From Treponema sp. (GTDB taxonomy: Bacteria; Spirochaetota; Spirochaetia; Treponematales; Breznakiellaceae), in assembly GCA_031284385.1 (NCBI GenBank), contig JAISZZ010000087.1, forward strand, positions 1 through 14,499: DNA of 14,499 bases, read 5' to 3'. The stretch's first letter is position 1; every line of letters begins with the position of its first letter. This document shows, piece after piece, positions 12,648 to 14,499 of this stretch. Made by a program: the position numbers and the translations under genes. The notes under the pieces were generated by a model that saw only the letters and a list, made by a program, of their open reading frames with translations, made no database searches and was not told where the DNA came from.

Positions 12648-13399
12648 ATCAGTCCCATAATGAAACGCCGGTTCTCTTCCGCCTCGGTCTTCCGCCCCTT
12701 GTCCTTGACAAGCGGAATTCCGCGGTCGTACCAGTCTACCGCCTCACGGTAGCGTCCCAGCATATAAAATGCCCGCGCCATCATAAACATAGCGTCCGAA
12801 TCACCCGACCGGTTTTCCATGTACGCGGTAAGCTGGTTTATACCGTCCTCCGGCCTTTCCAGTTCGTAAATATACAGTACGGCGATGGCAAAACGCGCCT
12901 GATTGTACTTGGGCTCAAGCTCTATCGAACGGAGGTATGCCTTCTCCGCCAAATCGAAGTAAGCCCGCGCCCGCCCGCCTACCGCGCCTTCGCCCTGATA
13001 GTCGTAGGCGGACTTCGCCGCGTACGACGCGTTCAAACCCAAAAGATAGTGCAAAGTCTCATCACTCGGCGTTATCTCTATCGCCCGTTGCAGCGCGTCT
13101 ATCGCCTCGAAGTACATCTGCTTGTTCTGAAAACGGGATGCCAGTATTTTCCAGTAAACGCCGGTCTGCGCCGCGTCCTTCACGTGTTGTTCCTGCAACT
13201 TCTCGTACGCTGCTATTGCCCGCTTCAAATCCTCTATCGTGCGCGGTACGCCCTTACGCGGTCCGTAGTCCGCGATATCCCGCGCCAACTCCATCCTTTC
13301 CCTATTCTTATCATAATAAAGAGCGAATACAATACCGCCAATGATTACCGCAAAAGCCGCAAAGCCGCAAACCCACTTCTTAAAAGCGCCTTTCTTCAC
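12644..13399 (-). CDS. Membrane-anchored TPR protein
   Basis: The 251-residue product starts at GTG, with AGGGG about 9 bases upstream. A basic N-terminus (MKKGAFKKW) precedes one membrane helix at about residues 10-29, so the rest should face the periplasm as an anchored domain. At least three tetratricopeptide-like units follow. One is at about 80-113 (YWKILASRFQNKQMYFEAIDALQRAIEITPSD), one at about 147-180 (FDLAEKAYLRSIELEPKYNQARFAIA) and one at about 201-235 (AMFMMARAFYMLGRYREAVDWYDRGI). Such repeats bind partner proteins; no partner can be named from the sequence. The gene is 12 bases downstream of mntA and overlaps dprA by 4 bases, so it is probably transcribed with them. Confidence 0.85.
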   Translation of the reverse strand: MKKGAFKKWVCGFAAFAVIIGGIVFALYYDKNRERMELARDIADYGPRKGVPRTIEDLKRAIAAYEKLQEQHVKDAAQTGVYWKILASRFQNKQMYFEAIDALQRAIEITPSDETLHYLLGLNASYAAKSAYDYQGEGAVGGRARAYFDLAEKAYLRSIELEPKYNQARFAIAVLYIYELERPEDGINQLTAYMENRSGDSDAMFMMARAFYMLGRYREAVDWYDRGIPLVKDKGRKTEAEENRRFIMGLM

Positions 13400-13411
13400 C
13401 TAGTCTTTCCC

Positions 13412-13720
13412 CTATTCCCGCCGCCACAATACCTTTCCCACCCTGTCGATATGCGATATCAGGTCTGGATTCGATATATCATTGTAAACCGAAACGTCAA
13501 CTAAATTAGGTATATCCGAATCATCAAAATCGCCTGAAATATGGAGCATGTCCTCAAACGTGAATGATCCGCCGGTTTTTAGCGCGATGTCAATATCCGA
13601 GCCTTCGCGGTAGCAACCTTTGGCCCTGCTGCCGTAAAGTATAACCTGCTGTATACCGGAGTACTTGCGAAAAATTGCGTCAAGCGCCGAAAGCGTCCTG
13701 CCGGATAATCCATACATCAT
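13412..13720 (-). CDS. mntA: MntA-type nucleotidyltransferase antitoxin (MNT domain)
   Basis: The product is a minimal nucleotidyltransferase with the signature GSRAKGCYREGSDIDIAL (about residues 30-47). It contains the GS pair and the DxD metal ligands; a third acidic position is likely Asp75 in LVDVSVYN. In HepT-MntA pairs the MNT protein adds AMP to a tyrosine of the HEPN toxin and so silences it. An ATG at 13762 also opens this frame, but ATG 13720 forms an ATGA overlap with the hepT stop and gives a 102-residue protein of normal size, so I choose it. Its product begins MMYGLSGRTLSALD. The TPR gene follows 12 bases downstream. All key residues are present, so the antitoxin looks active. 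Confidence 0.88.
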   Translation of the reverse strand: MMYGLSGRTLSALDAIFRKYSGIQQVILYGSRAKGCYREGSDIDIALKTGGSFTFEDMLHISGDFDDSDIPNLVDVSVYNDISNPDLISHIDRVGKVLWRRE

Positions 13721-14127
13721 CCATTCAATACTGCCATCTTTTCCGCAAACATATCCATACATTTGTAAAAACTGCTGCTGATTTTTTCCACAAGTTTCTT
13801 TGACGTATCCTCACTATACGAATGGGACGCTATATTTCTAGCGTCTAACATATCCAGCCACATCTGCCCGTCCGCAATGAGTCCAACGCTAAAAGCCTGC
13901 CTGATTGCCCCCTTACTCCCGATTATGCCGGTAATTCCTTGCCACTCAAGGTAATCCTTCATCACATTCCACGCAAGCTCAAACGTAAATTCAAATCCCT
14001 GTATCATCCCCTGCTTTTCAAGTTCCGTCAATTCACGTGAAGCGGATAGTTCGACAGCGTTTTTTAGAAGCCCCAGCGCTTTTTCATAGTTTTGAAAGCG
14101 TTGTTTCCAGCGTATATCCTGCTCCAT
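13717..14127 (-). CDS. hepT: HepT-type HEPN toxin (HI0074-like nucleotidyltransferase partner)
   Basis: The 136-residue helical protein belongs to the family formerly named 'nucleotidyltransferase substrate-binding protein, HI0074 type'. It carries the HEPN RNase motif RX4HXY as Arg97-NIAS-His102-Ser-Tyr104. The tyrosine is the AMP acceptor in characterised HepT-MntA systems. Earlier parts, such as LTELEKQGMIQGFEFTFELAWNVMKDYLEWQG (about 33-64), match the family's conserved helix pair. HepT cuts RNA and slows growth unless modified by MntA. It is immediately followed by mntA with a 4-base overlap. The ribosome binding site is weak and no clear promoter is visible in the 126 bases before it. 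The neighbouring upstream gene is a type I restriction methyltransferase, consistent with a defence-type cassette. Confidence 0.88.
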   Translation of the reverse strand: MEQDIRWKQRFQNYEKALGLLKNAVELSASRELTELEKQGMIQGFEFTFELAWNVMKDYLEWQGITGIIGSKGAIRQAFSVGLIADGQMWLDMLDARNIASHSYSEDTSKKLVEKISSSFYKCMDMFAEKMAVLNG

Positions 14128-14196
14128 AGGCCTACACTAACACAGCCCACCTGATACAACAAGCCCGCGCGGTGAGACATCGAATCTGCGGCAAAC

Positions 14197-14251
14197 TTAG
14201 GAATTGTAAGGAAATAAAATACACAGCATTTTATTTCCTTACAGTTCCTTA
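14197..14251. terminator. Long AT-rich hairpin between hsdM and hepT
   Basis: The 24-base arms 14197-14220 and 14228-14251 are reverse complements at 22 positions (one mismatch is a G-T wobble) around the 7-base loop ACACAGC. The hairpin starts 2 bases after the hsdM stop. Both strands carry TTATTTCC/GGAAATAA runs, so it could end transcription in either direction, though no separate T run follows. It shares TGTAAGGAAAT with 324-334 near the palindromic units, which may mean a common repeat family. Confidence 0.5.
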
Positions 14252-14253
14252 CG

Positions 14254-14499
14254 CTATTTTCTTAATTCTTTCAGCACCGTGTTTATTTCTTTTTGCTTGT
14301 CTTCGATTAGGGCGATAAGTTCTTCTGGCGTTCTGGTGTCCTCTTCCACTTTGCGGTTCGGATTTACCGCCTTTAAGTCGAAATTTTTCTGTTCAATCGC
14401 CGGCCTGTCAACGCTCCAACTTCTTTCGCTCTCTTTTCGTTCAGGCAGCAGCTTGAAGAAATCGTCGAATCTGTCCAGAGTAAAAGGATTACGCTTGCC
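14254..14499 (-). CDS. hsdM: C-terminal end of type I restriction-modification methyltransferase subunit (partial)
   Basis: Eighty-one codons are open from the window edge to TAG at 14256-14254. The peptide starts GKRNPFTLDRFDDFFKLLPER, continues with ERSWSVDR and QKNFDLKAVNPNRKVEEDTR, and ends in a helical TPEELIALIEDKQKEINTVLKELRK. This is the C-terminal tail typical of HsdM/N-6 adenine DNA methylases: the DLKAxNPN...DTRTPEELxxLIE pattern. It sits after the catalytic domain and contacts the specificity subunit. The catalytic motifs (SAM loop and NPPF) would be upstream, outside the window. No hsdS follows; the next gene on this strand is hepT after a long hairpin. hsdS and hsdR, if present, must lie beyond the edge. 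Confidence 0.82.
   Translation of the reverse strand, partial: GKRNPFTLDRFDDFFKLLPERKESERSWSVDRPAIEQKNFDLKAVNPNRKVEEDTRTPEELIALIEDKQKEINTVLKELRK

Overview
The window looks like chromosomal DNA of a spirochaete, most plausibly a Treponema-like organism. This rests on the FliO/FliP/FliQ sequences, a dprA-topA pair like the one I recall from treponemes, a small outer-membrane-type barrel protein, and a mixed GC-rich/AT-rich composition. The assignment is from family knowledge; no search was run.

Layout on the + axis. (1) 1-914: the C-terminal end of an unidentified + strand gene, then about 780 bases without a convincing gene. These hold two nested palindromic units, a GATTA-phased mini-array and a 13-C homopolymer. 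(2) 915-1613 (+): an exported, probably beta-barrel outer membrane protein. (3) 1639-4238 (-): a ferrous iron uptake operon, feoA-feoB plus a 50-residue Cys-rich FeoB-associated membrane peptide. A good sigma-70-type promoter drives it, with a palindromic candidate operator at the predicted transcription start. (4) 4379-6913 (+): a large, AT-rich membrane protein with a spermidine-synthase/methyltransferase-like domain between two membrane regions, divergent from feoA. (5) 6932-8797 (-): fliO-fliP-fliQ, flagellar export gate genes with their own promoter. fliO appears to start at CTG and carries 51-bp tandem repeats. fliR/flhB do not follow. (6) 8983-14499 (-): a codirectional block. In transcription order it is the 3' end of hsdM (type I DNA methyltransferase), a hairpin, hepT-mntA (HEPN/MNT toxin-antitoxin), a TPR protein, dprA, topA and marC.

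Gene junctions in blocks 3, 5 and 6 are mostly tight: ATGA overlaps at hepT/mntA and TPR/dprA, TAAATG at dprA/topA, and 2-14-nt gaps elsewhere, so these are probable operons. The feo genes act together in Fe(II) import. FliOPQ build the inner-membrane export gate of the flagellum. dprA and topA are DNA-processing housekeeping genes. The hsdM-hepT-mntA stretch is an accessory defence-type insert at the head of the dprA-topA unit.

I found no tRNA, rRNA, CRISPR array or complete transposase. I see no clear wholly novel multi-gene system. The best candidates for a second look are the nested palindromes with the poly-C tract, the feo operator, the fliO repeat and CTG start, and the HepT-MntA placement.
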